A program made the position numbers and the translations under genes. Below, piece after piece: positions 1 to 7,932 of a stretch of DNA of 64,000 nt. Each line of letters opens with the position of its first letter. Position 1 is the stretch's first letter. Under the pieces are notes generated by a model. The model saw only the letters and a program-made list of their open reading frames with translations. It was not told where the DNA came from and did not search any database. This DNA is from Pseudonocardiaceae bacterium (GTDB taxonomy: Bacteria; Actinomycetota; Actinomycetes; Mycobacteriales; Pseudonocardiaceae): positions 1 through 64,000 of the forward strand of contig WHSZ01000015.1 of NCBI GenBank assembly GCA_009379845.1, given 5' to 3'.

Positions 1-141
1 AACTCAGGATCCATCGAAAACCCTGCTCTGCCCATCGCCGCATGATCACCACAACAGCCCTGGCAACCACCACGACAGGCCGGTCAGCGTCCGTGAGGTC
101 CTGAGACATCAACTGCCAGCGATGTCCTGAACTCGAGCACA

Positions 142-171
142 GGGTTATAGCACCCAAAAAGACTCACGAGC
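142..171. repeat. Dispersed GGGTTATAGCACCC / GACTCACGAG element, copy 1
   Basis: GGGTTATAGCACCC (142-155) is followed directly by AAAAAGACTCACGAGC (156-171). The same two blocks recur near 22.9 kb and 42.2 kb. Read on the minus strand it is CTCGTGAGTC-TTTTT followed by the core. In the other two copies this lies at the ends of convergent genes, so a terminator role is inferred. Here no gene is visible to the left within the window. Confidence 0.6.
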
Positions 172-197
172 ACGCCGCGGGAATTGCCGCGGCGTGC
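170..197. repeat. 11-bp inverted repeat upstream of the aldo/keto reductase
   Basis: CACGCCGCGG and CCGCGGCGTG are perfect reverse complements around a 6-base spacer, extended by one more G-C pair. The repeat abuts the dispersed element and ends 53 bases before the reductase start. It could be an operator or the stem of a terminator read on the minus strand; the sequence does not decide. Confidence 0.45.
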
Positions 198-250
198 CAC
201 GCGTTGCACGTCACGGCAGAATCGGTCAAGACATCGGAGGAAGCAGCTCT

Positions 251-1084
251 ATGGGCAACGTCCCCAGCATCACTCTCAACAACGGTGTGCAGATTCCACA
301 GCTGGGTTTCGGTGTGTGGCAGGTACCGCCGGAGGAGACGGCGCCAGCCGTCGAGCACGCGCTCCGGTCCGGCTACCGGAGCATCGACACCGCGGCGGCG
401 TACGGCAACGAAGAGGGTGTCGGCGAGGCGATCAAGAATTCCGGGCTGGGCCGGGATGAGTTGTTTGTTACCACCAAGCTCTGGAATGCCCACCACGGCT
501 ACGACGAGACGCTGCGGGCGTTCGACGACAGCATGGGCAAGCTGGGGCTGGACCACCTCGACCTGTACTTGATCCACTGGGCCCTGCCGAAGCGGGACAG
601 GTACGTGGACACCTGGAAGGCGTTCGAGAAGCTGCACGCCGATGGGCGGATCCGGGCGATTGGCGTGTCCAACTTCCATGCCGCGCACCTGCAGCGGCTG
701 TTCGACGAGACCGAGATCGTGCCGGCGGTGAACCAGATCGAACTGCACCCTAACCTGCCGCAGGCGGAGCTTCGGGCGTTCCACGCGCGGCACAACATCG
801 CGACGGAGGCGTGGAGCCCGCTCGCCCAAGGTGGGTTGGTGAAGGACCCGTCGCTCGCCGGCCTCGCTGAGAAGTACGGCAAGACGCCCGCGCAGGTCGT
901 GCTCCGCTGGCACATCCAGCTGGGCAACATTGTGATTCCGAAGTCGGTGACGCCGTCGCGGATCGAGGAGAACATCGACGTGTTCGACTTCGAACTCGCC
1001 GATGACGACCTGGCCGCGATCGACGCACTGGAGAACAACGGCCGGGTCGGGCCGAACCCGGACACCTTCGACTACGTCGGCTGA
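251..1084 (+). CDS. Aldo/keto reductase (diketogluconate reductase-like)
   Basis: A 277-residue NAD(P)H-dependent cytosolic carbonyl reductase of the AKR superfamily. The catalytic tetrad is visible: Asp46 and Tyr51 in the SIDTAAAYGNE stretch, Lys in TTKLWNA (about residue 76) and His in YLIHWALP (about 109). GVSNF, VNQIELHP and IPKSV are the usual AKR strand and cofactor motifs, and the length is full for the family. The ATG at 251 is preferred over an in-frame start at 194 because GGAGGA lies 9 bases upstream. It stands alone: the next gene is convergent and a strong hairpin lies between them. Substrate unknown. Confidence 0.9.
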   Translation: MGNVPSITLNNGVQIPQLGFGVWQVPPEETAPAVEHALRSGYRSIDTAAAYGNEEGVGEAIKNSGLGRDELFVTTKLWNAHHGYDETLRAFDDSMGKLGLDHLDLYLIHWALPKRDRYVDTWKAFEKLHADGRIRAIGVSNFHAAHLQRLFDETEIVPAVNQIELHPNLPQAELRAFHARHNIATEAWSPLAQGGLVKDPSLAGLAEKYGKTPAQVVLRWHIQLGNIVIPKSVTPSRIEENIDVFDFELADDDLAAIDALENNGRVGPNPDTFDYVG

Positions 1085-1128
1085 GCAGGCGCAGCCGTCC
1101 CACACCGCGCCGTCGCCGGCGCTATGAC

Positions 1129-1168
1129 CGGGCTGCGGGCCGAACTTTCCCGGCCGGCCCGCAGCCCG
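1129..1168. terminator. GC-rich hairpin between convergent genes
   Basis: A perfect 13-bp stem (1129-1141 with 1156-1168) and a 14-base loop lie between the stop of the aldo/keto reductase and the stop of the minus-strand gene at 1188. There is no long T-run, which is common in high-GC actinomycetes. It is placed to terminate both genes. Confidence 0.6.
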
Positions 1169-1187
1169 CCCGCAGCCGGGTGCGCGG

Positions 1188-1811
1188 TTACTTCGATGTG
1201 GTCTTCTGCTGCATGAAGGCCCGGAACTGCTGGGCCGCGCGGAGCTGGATGTCGTTGATGTCGTCGCCGTTGAGGGCGACGAAGGAGCCGCTGCGGACCG
1301 GTTCGGGTTGTGCGCTCACCAAGTCGGGGAATTTGGTGGCCAGCTGGTCGGTCCGCGCGGGTTGCGCGATCCACGCCTGCGGGCGCGGGCCGAGCTTCGC
1401 GCCATTCCAGCCGCCGGTCAGGCCGGTGAACACGGTCTGCGGATCGGCGGACACCACCTTCACGCGGACGCAGTACGCGTGCACCACGGTGCGTTTCTGG
1501 TTCCAGCGATCGGCGGCCGTCCTCGCGGCACCTTCGCTACCGGGTGCGGCCGCGACGCGGAGGGTTTCGTTGCCGTCCGTACAGCTCGCGGCCTGCGCCG
1601 TGGCTCGGCTGTCCACCTCGCTGTTCGCCCAGCTCCAGCCCAGCCAGCCGAGTACGCTCAGCACGAGCAATCCGACGACGGCCAGCGGCCATCCCGCGAT
1701 ACCCCGGCGGCGGGCGCCGTTCCTCGAGCGATGCCGCGCGGGTGGCGGCAGCGGCTCCTCCTGTCGATCGATCGGGGTTCGTTCAACAGTAGGCACGCTG
1801 TGCCGACCCAT
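1188..1811 (-). CDS. Membrane-anchored protein with a substrate-binding-like outer region
   Basis: A protein of 207 residues. The N-terminal cytoplasmic part begins MGRHS and is rich in Arg and Pro. One membrane segment follows at about residues 41-58 (IAGWPLAVVGLLVLSVLGWLGW), and the remaining ~150 residues should lie outside the cell. That part contains LRVAAAPGSEGAARTAADRW, which resembles the first strand and helix of periplasmic-binding-protein-like folds seen in actinobacterial MGRHS-type proteins; this is a family-level guess. The ATG at 1811 is chosen because MGRHS is the common N-terminus; an upstream in-frame start at 1868 would add 19 residues without support. Function unknown. Confidence 0.65.
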   Translation of the reverse strand: MGRHSVPTVERTPIDRQEEPLPPPARHRSRNGARRRGIAGWPLAVVGLLVLSVLGWLGWSWANSEVDSRATAQAASCTDGNETLRVAAAPGSEGAARTAADRWNQKRTVVHAYCVRVKVVSADPQTVFTGLTGGWNGAKLGPRPQAWIAQPARTDQLATKFPDLVSAQPEPVRSGSFVALNGDDINDIQLRAAQQFRAFMQQKTTSK

Positions 1812-2086
1812 GACCCGTCCCTTCGAATCGCTGATCTCGTTGAGTAGCAACCAGCCGGTAACCGTCATACGCTCGGGTGGCTTCCGGCCTCAGAAACGCT
1901 AACAGGAGATAACGGTTCAGTAAATGTGACGACCGTCTGTAGCTCGCGTCCCCGAGCGATCTATCGCTCGACGCTCAACCAGTGCAACAGGCTCCGGCAC
2001 ATTTCGATCAACGATGCCCGGCACGGCGTCGCCTGTTCGGCGAGGACCCGCCTGTCGTTGAGCGTATGCCGCGCGGCCTGCCTCGG

Positions 2087-3139
2087 TCATCGCTTCCTGG
2101 AGCCGACGTGCGTTTCGTCCCGCACGGTACCGACGTACTCCTCGACCACGTCCTCCAGTGCCACCACGCCGAGTACCTGACCGCCGCTGGTCACCGCGGA
2201 GCCGAGGTGGCTGCCGGCCCTGCGCAGCGCGGTCAGCGCCTCGTCCAGCCGCGCGTCGACCGGCAGTTCCGGAAGGCCACGCAGCCGCGTGCTCGGCACC
2301 GGCGTCGCCGGATCCGCACCTGCCTGATCGAGCACGTCCTTCACGTGCAGGTAGCCGGCGAGGTGGCCGTCCGAGGTGCGCAGCGGGAACCGGGAGAAAC
2401 CGGTGCGGGACACCGCGGCCTCCACGTCACCAACCGTGGGCTGGGCCGGCACGGTGATCAGCTCGTCCAGCGGCACCAGGACGTCCGCCACGGTGCTTTC
2501 GGTTGACGACAACGTCTGAGCCAGCCGGCGGTGCTCGGAAGCCTGCAGCAGCCCCTCCTCGCGCGACTGGCCGATCAGCGATGCCAGCTCCTGCGGCGTG
2601 TACGCGCTGTCCAGCTCGTCCTTCGGCGTCACCCGCACCAGTCGCAGCACCGCGTTGGCGATCGCGTTGAACAGGGCGACCACCGGCCGCAGTGCCCGCA
2701 TGAACAGCACGTGTGCCGGCACCAGCCAGATCGCGGTTCGTTCCGGAGCGGCGATCGCGATGTTCTTGGTGACCATCTCGCCGAGCAGGATGTGCAGCAC
2801 GACCACGATCACCAGGGCGATCGCGAACGCCACGGCGTGCATCGCGGCCGCCGGGATGCCGAACGGTTCGAGCAACCCCTCCAGCACGTGCGCGACAGCC
2901 GGCTCGGCGAGCGCACCCAAGCCGATGGTGCAGGCGGTGATGCCCAGCTGCGCGCCGGCCATCATCATCGATACCTGCTCGCTGGCCTTGATCACGGTGC
3001 GCGCGCGGTTCACGCCACGTTTGGCCATCGCCTCCAGCCGGTCCCGGCGCGAGCTGACCAGTGCGAACTCCGCACCAACGAAGAACGCGTTCAGCGCGAG
3101 CAGCAGTACACCCAGGGCGATGGCGAGACCGTCGTTCAT
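2087..3139 (-). CDS. CNNM-domain/CBS transporter-like protein, second of a pair
   Basis: A 350-residue integral membrane protein of the DUF21 (CNNM/CorC, 'hemolysin C-like') family, linked to Mg2+/Co2+ export. Four hydrophobic segments fill about residues 1-145, with the family signature LGEMVTKNIAI. A CBS pair follows at about 205-335 (SRFPLRTSDGHLAGYLHVKDVL; GVVALEDVVEEYVG). It lacks the C-terminal CorC_HlyC domain of its neighbour, ending soon after the CBS pair. Its ATG overlaps the stop of the upstream gene by 4 bases, so the two are co-transcribed and may form a heteromer. The ion is not shown by sequence. Confidence 0.85.
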   Translation of the reverse strand: MNDGLAIALGVLLLALNAFFVGAEFALVSSRRDRLEAMAKRGVNRARTVIKASEQVSMMMAGAQLGITACTIGLGALAEPAVAHVLEGLLEPFGIPAAAMHAVAFAIALVIVVVLHILLGEMVTKNIAIAAPERTAIWLVPAHVLFMRALRPVVALFNAIANAVLRLVRVTPKDELDSAYTPQELASLIGQSREEGLLQASEHRRLAQTLSSTESTVADVLVPLDELITVPAQPTVGDVEAAVSRTGFSRFPLRTSDGHLAGYLHVKDVLDQAGADPATPVPSTRLRGLPELPVDARLDEALTALRRAGSHLGSAVTSGGQVLGVVALEDVVEEYVGTVRDETHVGSRKR

Positions 3140-4482
3140 CGCGCCGCCTCCCGGTACACGCTCTGCGCCGGCTCCGACTCGCTACGTGCCACGCGCAACT
3201 CAGCCACCCGGTGGCGGTCCATCCGCATCACGGTGATCCGCCAGCCGTCGATGCGTACCTCGTCGCCAACGCTGGGAATCCGGCCAAGCTCGCTCAACAC
3301 CAGCCCGGCGAGTGTCTCGTGATCACCCTCCGGCATGTGGAACCCGGTGGCCTCGGCAACCTCGTCGGCACGCAGCAGCCCGGATGCGATCCAGCTGTCC
3401 TTGCCGAGCGATCGAACCGGGCTCACCTCGCGCCGGTCGTGCTCGTCCCGGACGTCGCCGACGATCTCCTCCACGACGTCCTCGAGGGTCACCAGTCCAG
3501 CGGTCCCGCCGTACTCGTCGACGACCAGCGCCACCTGCAGTCCGGACCCGCGTAGCCGCTCCAGCAGCACGTCACCGGCCAGGGTTTCCGGCACGGTCTG
3601 CGCCGGCCGGATCAGATCGGACATCCGGGTGCTCGCCCGCTGCGCGGCCGGCACCCCGAACGCCTGCTTCACGTGCACGATGCCGCGCACGTCGTCCAAG
3701 TCCCCGCCGTGCACCGGAAATCGCGAGAACCCCGTGGAGCGTGCCAACTCGACGAGATCCAGTACGGTCGCCTCCGCCGGGAGCGCCTCCACCTGCACCC
3801 GCGGGGTCATCAGCTCACCGGCGTCGCGGCTACCGAACCGCAGCGACCGATCGAGCAGGCCGGCCGTCCCCGGGTCGAGCGTGCCGTGCGCGGCGCTGGA
3901 CCGGACCAGCGAGCCCAGCTCCTGCGGGGAACGTGCGGACGCGAGTTCCTCCACGGGTTCGATGCCGAGTCGCCGCAAGATCCAGTTCGCCGTGTTGTTC
4001 AGCGGGGTGATCAGCCAGCGAAACGCGGTGGAGAACGCGGCCAGCAGCCCGGCGACGGCCCGCGCGGTCGGCAGCGGTTTGCTGATCGCCATGTTCTTCG
4101 GCACCAGCTCGCCGAACACCATGGACAGCACGTGAGCCAGCAGGATCGCGATGGTCAGCGCCACGGGTGCGGCCGCGCCCTCGGGCATCCCGAGGCCGGA
4201 CAGCGCGGGGCTGATCAGCGTGGCGATCGCCGGCTCGGCCATGTAGCCGGTGACCAGCGTGGTGATCGTGATGCCGACCTGTGCACCGGAGAGCTGGAAC
4301 GACAGCGTTCGGTGCGCCCGCTGCACCCAGCGGGACCGGCGGTCGCCGGTGTTGCGCACGTCGTTGTCGATCTGGCTGCGTTCCAGCGCGGTCAATGAGA
4401 ACTCGGCGGCCACGCAGATCGCGGTGCCGAGCGTGAGTACCGCGACGACGAGCAGGCCGGCGATGCTGGATAACGCGTCCAT
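3136..4482 (-). CDS. CNNM-domain/CBS/CorC transporter-like protein, first of a pair
   Basis: A 448-residue protein with four membrane segments in the first ~145 residues (DUF21, with FGELVPKNMAI), a CBS pair (SRFPVHGGDLDDVRGIVHVK; ALVVDEYGGTAGLVTLEDVV) and a CorC_HlyC C-terminal domain. Family members take part in divalent-cation homeostasis. The ATG at 4482 starts directly at the first membrane helix (MDALSSIAGLLVVAVL). A longer reading from 4638 adds 52 residues unlike the family and is rejected. It overlaps the next gene by 4 bases. Confidence 0.87.
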   Translation of the reverse strand: MDALSSIAGLLVVAVLTLGTAICVAAEFSLTALERSQIDNDVRNTGDRRSRWVQRAHRTLSFQLSGAQVGITITTLVTGYMAEPAIATLISPALSGLGMPEGAAAPVALTIAILLAHVLSMVFGELVPKNMAISKPLPTARAVAGLLAAFSTAFRWLITPLNNTANWILRRLGIEPVEELASARSPQELGSLVRSSAAHGTLDPGTAGLLDRSLRFGSRDAGELMTPRVQVEALPAEATVLDLVELARSTGFSRFPVHGGDLDDVRGIVHVKQAFGVPAAQRASTRMSDLIRPAQTVPETLAGDVLLERLRGSGLQVALVVDEYGGTAGLVTLEDVVEEIVGDVRDEHDRREVSPVRSLGKDSWIASGLLRADEVAEATGFHMPEGDHETLAGLVLSELGRIPSVGDEVRIDGWRITVMRMDRHRVAELRVARSESEPAQSVYREAAR

Positions 4483-4570
4483 CACCTGACGCCACCCGAG
4501 GATCGGGTGCACAGCGGCACGGCTGCCGAACGCAATGTGATCAACACAGACGTGGTCAAGAAAACAGAAG

Positions 4571-4591
4571 AGCCGGGCATCGTACCCGGCT
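4571..4591 (-). terminator. Hairpin with a U-rich tail
   Basis: AGCCGGG and CCCGGCT pair around a 7-base loop. On the minus strand the stem is followed by CTTCTGTTTTCTTG. It lies ~180 bases after the stop of the minus-strand gene at 4768 and before the CNNM pair, so it probably separates the two transcription units. A leader role for the CNNM pair is possible. Confidence 0.5.
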
Positions 4592-4767
4592 TGATACTGC
4601 AACCAGGTGATTGCGCATCGCGCACGGTTTGCGGTCACTCCTCGAAATGAGCCGTCGGTGTGTTGTTTCTAGTGCTATCCGACGACATTTTCCAGTCTAC
4701 CGGCTTGGTATTGACCGGATCGTGAACTCCGCGAACTCCATGCGCGACTCGCCGCCAGCCGGGTTCC

Positions 4768-5367
4768 CTATGGCCCGAGCGGATGCCGCGGGTTCCGCCC
4801 GAGCAGCGCGACCAGCCGGGTCCCGGCGGGCGCGTCCTCGTCCACCGGAACCGGCGGATCGAAGATCCCGGCGCCCTGCCAGTCGTCTACCTGCGGTTCC
4901 AGCTCGGCGAGCAGCGCGCGTGCCACGTTCTGGTCGACCGGGTCGTCGGTGCCGATGGCCATCGCGAGATCCCAGCCGTGCACCGTGAGATCCGTGGTCA
5001 TCTGCCAGCCGTAGCTTTCCGCCTCGATCTCGCCGCCGGTGACGTGCACTTTCCCGTGGAGTGCGCCGGCCGCCGTAAACGCGGATCTAGCCACCGCGGC
5101 GGCTTGCTCCCAGGCCGTCACCGGGTCGTCGCCGAGCAGCCAGCCGTCGAACCGGTCACCGACCTCGGCGAGGGTGTACTTGCGCAGCAGCCAGGGCGCC
5201 CATAGCTGCTCGGACACCAGGTGATTGAGCAGATCCTGGACCGTCCACTCGGTACACGGGGTGGGGTGGGACCACTGCTCCTCGGTGATCTCGTGCACCA
5301 CGCGGTCGAACCCGGCCATGGCGATACCGTGTGCTTCAAGTAGCCGCATGGCTACACACTCTGACAC
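4768..5367 (-). CDS. TIGR03086-type metal-binding protein (mycothiol maleylpyruvate isomerase-like)
   Basis: A 199-residue member of the DinB-like fold family typical of actinomycetes, in which mycothiol-dependent isomerases occur. HPTPCTEWTVQDLLNHLV carries the usual N-terminal metal-ligand His region, and DLTVHGWDLAMAIG supplies the second His motif. A GTG at 5367 gives the full frame. The ATG at 5349 (MRLLEAHGIAM) is an equally plausible start, as neither has a clear Shine-Dalgarno. It stands alone between the P450 and the CNNM pair. Its mycothiol link fits mshC in this window, but the substrate is unknown. Confidence 0.75.
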   Translation of the reverse strand: MSECVAMRLLEAHGIAMAGFDRVVHEITEEQWSHPTPCTEWTVQDLLNHLVSEQLWAPWLLRKYTLAEVGDRFDGWLLGDDPVTAWEQAAAVARSAFTAAGALHGKVHVTGGEIEAESYGWQMTTDLTVHGWDLAMAIGTDDPVDQNVARALLAELEPQVDDWQGAGIFDPPVPVDEDAPAGTRLVALLGRNPRHPLGP

Positions 5368-5402
5368 TCGCCGTTCAGCGGAACCACACGGGTTCCCACT
5401 GA

Positions 5403-6722
5403 TCAGCTGACCAGGACGTTGCGCGCGGTGCCGGTGCGCATCGGCATCCGCTGCAGGCCCCGGATGTTGCGCCCGGTGCGGCGAACCGGCGGCGCCGCCC
5501 GATACAGCCGGGGAAACCGGCGGAACAGCTCGCGCAACGCGATCTCGCCCTCGATCCGGGCAAGGCCCGCGCCGAGGCAGTAGTGGATGCCGGAGGAGAA
5601 CGCCAGGTGTTCCCGGTTGTTCGGCCGGTCCACGTCGAACCGTGCCGGCTCCGCGAACACCGCGGGATCCCGGTTGGTCCCGCCGATGATCAGCACGACC
5701 AGGTGCCGCGCCGGAATGCGCACGCCGGCATAGTCGACGGGTTCGTGCGTCATCCGCGCGGTGAATTGCACCGGCGGGTCGTAGCGCAGCACCTCCTCGA
5801 CCACGTCGCCTGCCCGGTCCGGCTGCTCGATCAGTAACCGCTTGGCCTCCGGGTTCTCGAGCAGTGCCGCGACCCCGTTGGTGATCAAGTTGACGGTGGT
5901 CTCGAAGCCGGCCCCGAGCAGCAGGCCGGCTAGCGCGACCAGGTCCCGGCGGTCAAGGGGCTCGCCGTCCGGCCGGGCTTCCAGCAGCCCGGTGATCACG
6001 TCGCCGTCCCCTGGCTGCTTCCTGCGGTGCGCGATCAGGTCGTCGAAGAAGCCCGTCATGCCGACAAGTGCGTCACGGGCGGCGCGGCGTTCCCGCACGG
6101 TGCGGATTCCGTCCAGCGTGCCGGCCAGGATCGAGCCCCAGCGGCTGAACCGCTGGTACTCGGAATCCGGAATGCCGAACAGATCGCAAATCACTCGCAC
6201 CGGCACGCGAATCGCGAAATCCCTTACCAGTTCGAACTCGCCACGATCCGCGACACCATCGAGGAAATCGGCGACGATCCGCTCGATCCGTTCGGTTCGA
6301 TCGCGCAGCGCCCTCGGCGTGAACCATGGGGAGACCAGCCTGCGAAGCCGGGTGTGCTCCGGCGGGTTCATCGCCAGCAGCGAATCCTCAACGGGATGCA
6401 CGAGGTATTCGGCATCGCCGGGGTAGACGTTCCAGTCCACACCGTTCACGTCCGCGGTACTGACGGTTCCCAGGCGTTGATCGCGCAGCATCGCGCTGGC
6501 GAGCCCGTGCGACGGCGTGATGTAGAAGCCGAACCGGCCCCTGCTGAGCTCACCGCGCGCCCGGATCTTTTCGTACAACGGATACGGATCGGCCGGCGGT
6601 CGCACCCCGAGCACCCGCGCCATCGGATCGCCGGTCGCGGCGAGCAACCGGAAGATGCCGTTGCCGATGAGTAGTTGGGACCGTGTGCGGACTTCCTTGC
6701 GAAGATCGATGTGTGTGGGCAT
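5403..6722 (-). CDS. Cytochrome P450
   Basis: A 439-residue soluble bacterial P450 (haem monooxygenase needing ferredoxin or reductase partners). The I-helix reads LLLGAGFETTVNLI, the K-helix ExxR is EVLR in VVEEVLRYDPP, and the haem loop is FSSGIHYCLG with the ligand Cys. The ATG at 6722 follows GAAAGGCAGG and replaces a start at 6782 that would add 20 unrelated residues. No ferredoxin gene is adjacent. The SDR gene lies 103 bases upstream on the same strand, so the two may share a transcript and pathway. Substrate unknown. Confidence 0.92.
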   Translation of the reverse strand: MPTHIDLRKEVRTRSQLLIGNGIFRLLAATGDPMARVLGVRPPADPYPLYEKIRARGELSRGRFGFYITPSHGLASAMLRDQRLGTVSTADVNGVDWNVYPGDAEYLVHPVEDSLLAMNPPEHTRLRRLVSPWFTPRALRDRTERIERIVADFLDGVADRGEFELVRDFAIRVPVRVICDLFGIPDSEYQRFSRWGSILAGTLDGIRTVRERRAARDALVGMTGFFDDLIAHRRKQPGDGDVITGLLEARPDGEPLDRRDLVALAGLLLGAGFETTVNLITNGVAALLENPEAKRLLIEQPDRAGDVVEEVLRYDPPVQFTARMTHEPVDYAGVRIPARHLVVLIIGGTNRDPAVFAEPARFDVDRPNNREHLAFSSGIHYCLGAGLARIEGEIALRELFRRFPRLYRAAPPVRRTGRNIRGLQRMPMRTGTARNVLVS

Positions 6723-6825
6723 CCCGGCCTGCCTTTCACCCGCGTCACCCCAATCTTGCGGCACATACCGGCGGTATGGCAATGCCGGAGTTAACGGGGT
6801 TCACAGTGCGGCTGGTCAGATCGGT

Positions 6826-7758
6826 TCACCACGCCTGCCGGTCCAGCTCTCCCGTGCGCTCGAGCGGGATCACCGGGGCGGGACCGGCGAGATCGCCGGC
6901 CGGGGCGGGCAGGTAGGCGAAGTTCTTGGCGCGGGCTCCGCCGTCCACCACGAGGTCGCAGCCGGTGATCAGGCGCGCGTAGTCGGAGCACAGCCACGCC
7001 ACGCAGTGCCCGATGTCGGTCGGCGTGCCGGTGGTGCCCATCGGGACGAACGGGGGTCGCGACCCCGCCCAGCGCGCGGGTCGGCGCCACTCCTCGTCGC
7101 CGGTCGTGCCACCGATCCCTCGGGCCCGCACGTTGTCCAGCACACCACCCGGCCCACGCTCCGCGATCAGCTCAGGGTTGTCCGGGGTCGGGGCGGTGGG
7201 CGTGAAGCTGTTCACCCGGATGCCATAGGGCGCCAGGTCCATGGCGGCCGCGCGGACGAAGTTGTTCACGCCGCCCTTGTGGAACGCGTAGGCGATCACC
7301 CCGGCCGAACCGGACCAGCCGTTGGACGACGAGATCGCGACGATCGAGCCGCGGATCCCACGTTCGGCCATGTGGCGCCCCGCGTGCTTGGTGTTCAGGA
7401 AGTTGCCGAGCGCGGCGACCCGCACGGCGTCGGTGAAGAACTCAATACTCTCATCCAGGATCCCCTTGCCGCCGAGCAGCGCGGCGTTGTTCACCACGAT
7501 GTCGATCTGCCCCCAGGTCTCCACCACCTCGTCGAGGTAGCCGGTGACCACCTTCTCATCCGTGACGTCACCTGGGATGGCGATGGCGGTGCCACCGTTG
7601 CGCTCCACCCTGGCGACCGTCGCCTGCGCCGCCGCAGGGTCGATGTCGTTGCACGCCACCTTGGCGCCGTAGCGGGCGAGCGCCAGCGCGATCCCGCTAC
7701 CGATGTTCGGGCCGGCCCCGGTGACGACGGCGACCTTGCCGTCCAGAGAGATCTCCAC
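6826..7758 (-). CDS. Short-chain dehydrogenase/reductase
   Basis: A 310-residue SDR oxidoreductase. The N-terminal Rossmann motif is VAVVTGAGPNIGSGIALALA, NNAALLG is the usual NNAG variant, and the catalytic Ser and Tyr-x3-Lys lie in AISSSNG and YAFHK. Near the C-terminus is the cofactor-fold motif LVVDGGA. The GTG at 7758 fits the family N-terminus; the open frame runs ~140 codons further upstream but crosses the divergent promoter region. It is divergent from the alcohol dehydrogenase genes. The context raises the possibility of a mycofactocin-dependent SDR, which the sequence alone does not prove. Confidence 0.85.
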   Translation of the reverse strand: MEISLDGKVAVVTGAGPNIGSGIALALARYGAKVACNDIDPAAAQATVARVERNGGTAIAIPGDVTDEKVVTGYLDEVVETWGQIDIVVNNAALLGGKGILDESIEFFTDAVRVAALGNFLNTKHAGRHMAERGIRGSIVAISSSNGWSGSAGVIAYAFHKGGVNNFVRAAAMDLAPYGIRVNSFTPTAPTPDNPELIAERGPGGVLDNVRARGIGGTTGDEEWRRPARWAGSRPPFVPMGTTGTPTDIGHCVAWLCSDYARLITGCDLVVDGGARAKNFAYLPAPAGDLAGPAPVIPLERTGELDRQAW

Positions 7759-7932
7759 CCACTCGAACCTACGAGCGGTACTCCTCGGCAGGACCGGACC
7801 TTCCGCGACGTGGAAGCGGTATCGCCCGATCGACCGCGAACAGAGCATGGTGAGAACTGCCGCGACCGACGGCGATCGGGGCATTCGAGCCGTCCGCCCC
7901 GAGCGAGATCCAGAATCGAAAACGGGGCCGAC
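7759..7932. promoter_or_regulatory. Divergent intergenic region between SDR and alcohol dehydrogenase
   Basis: 174 bases between two divergent starts. It must hold promoters for both units, and a regulator of the module would be expected to bind here. No clear palindrome or -10/-35 pair was picked out by eye, and no dedicated regulator gene is adjacent. Confidence 0.4.

Noticed and set aside
4571-4591. Mg2+ riboswitch (M-box) before the CNNM pair
   Set aside because: Only one short hairpin with a U-rich tail is visible; no M-box core was recognised.
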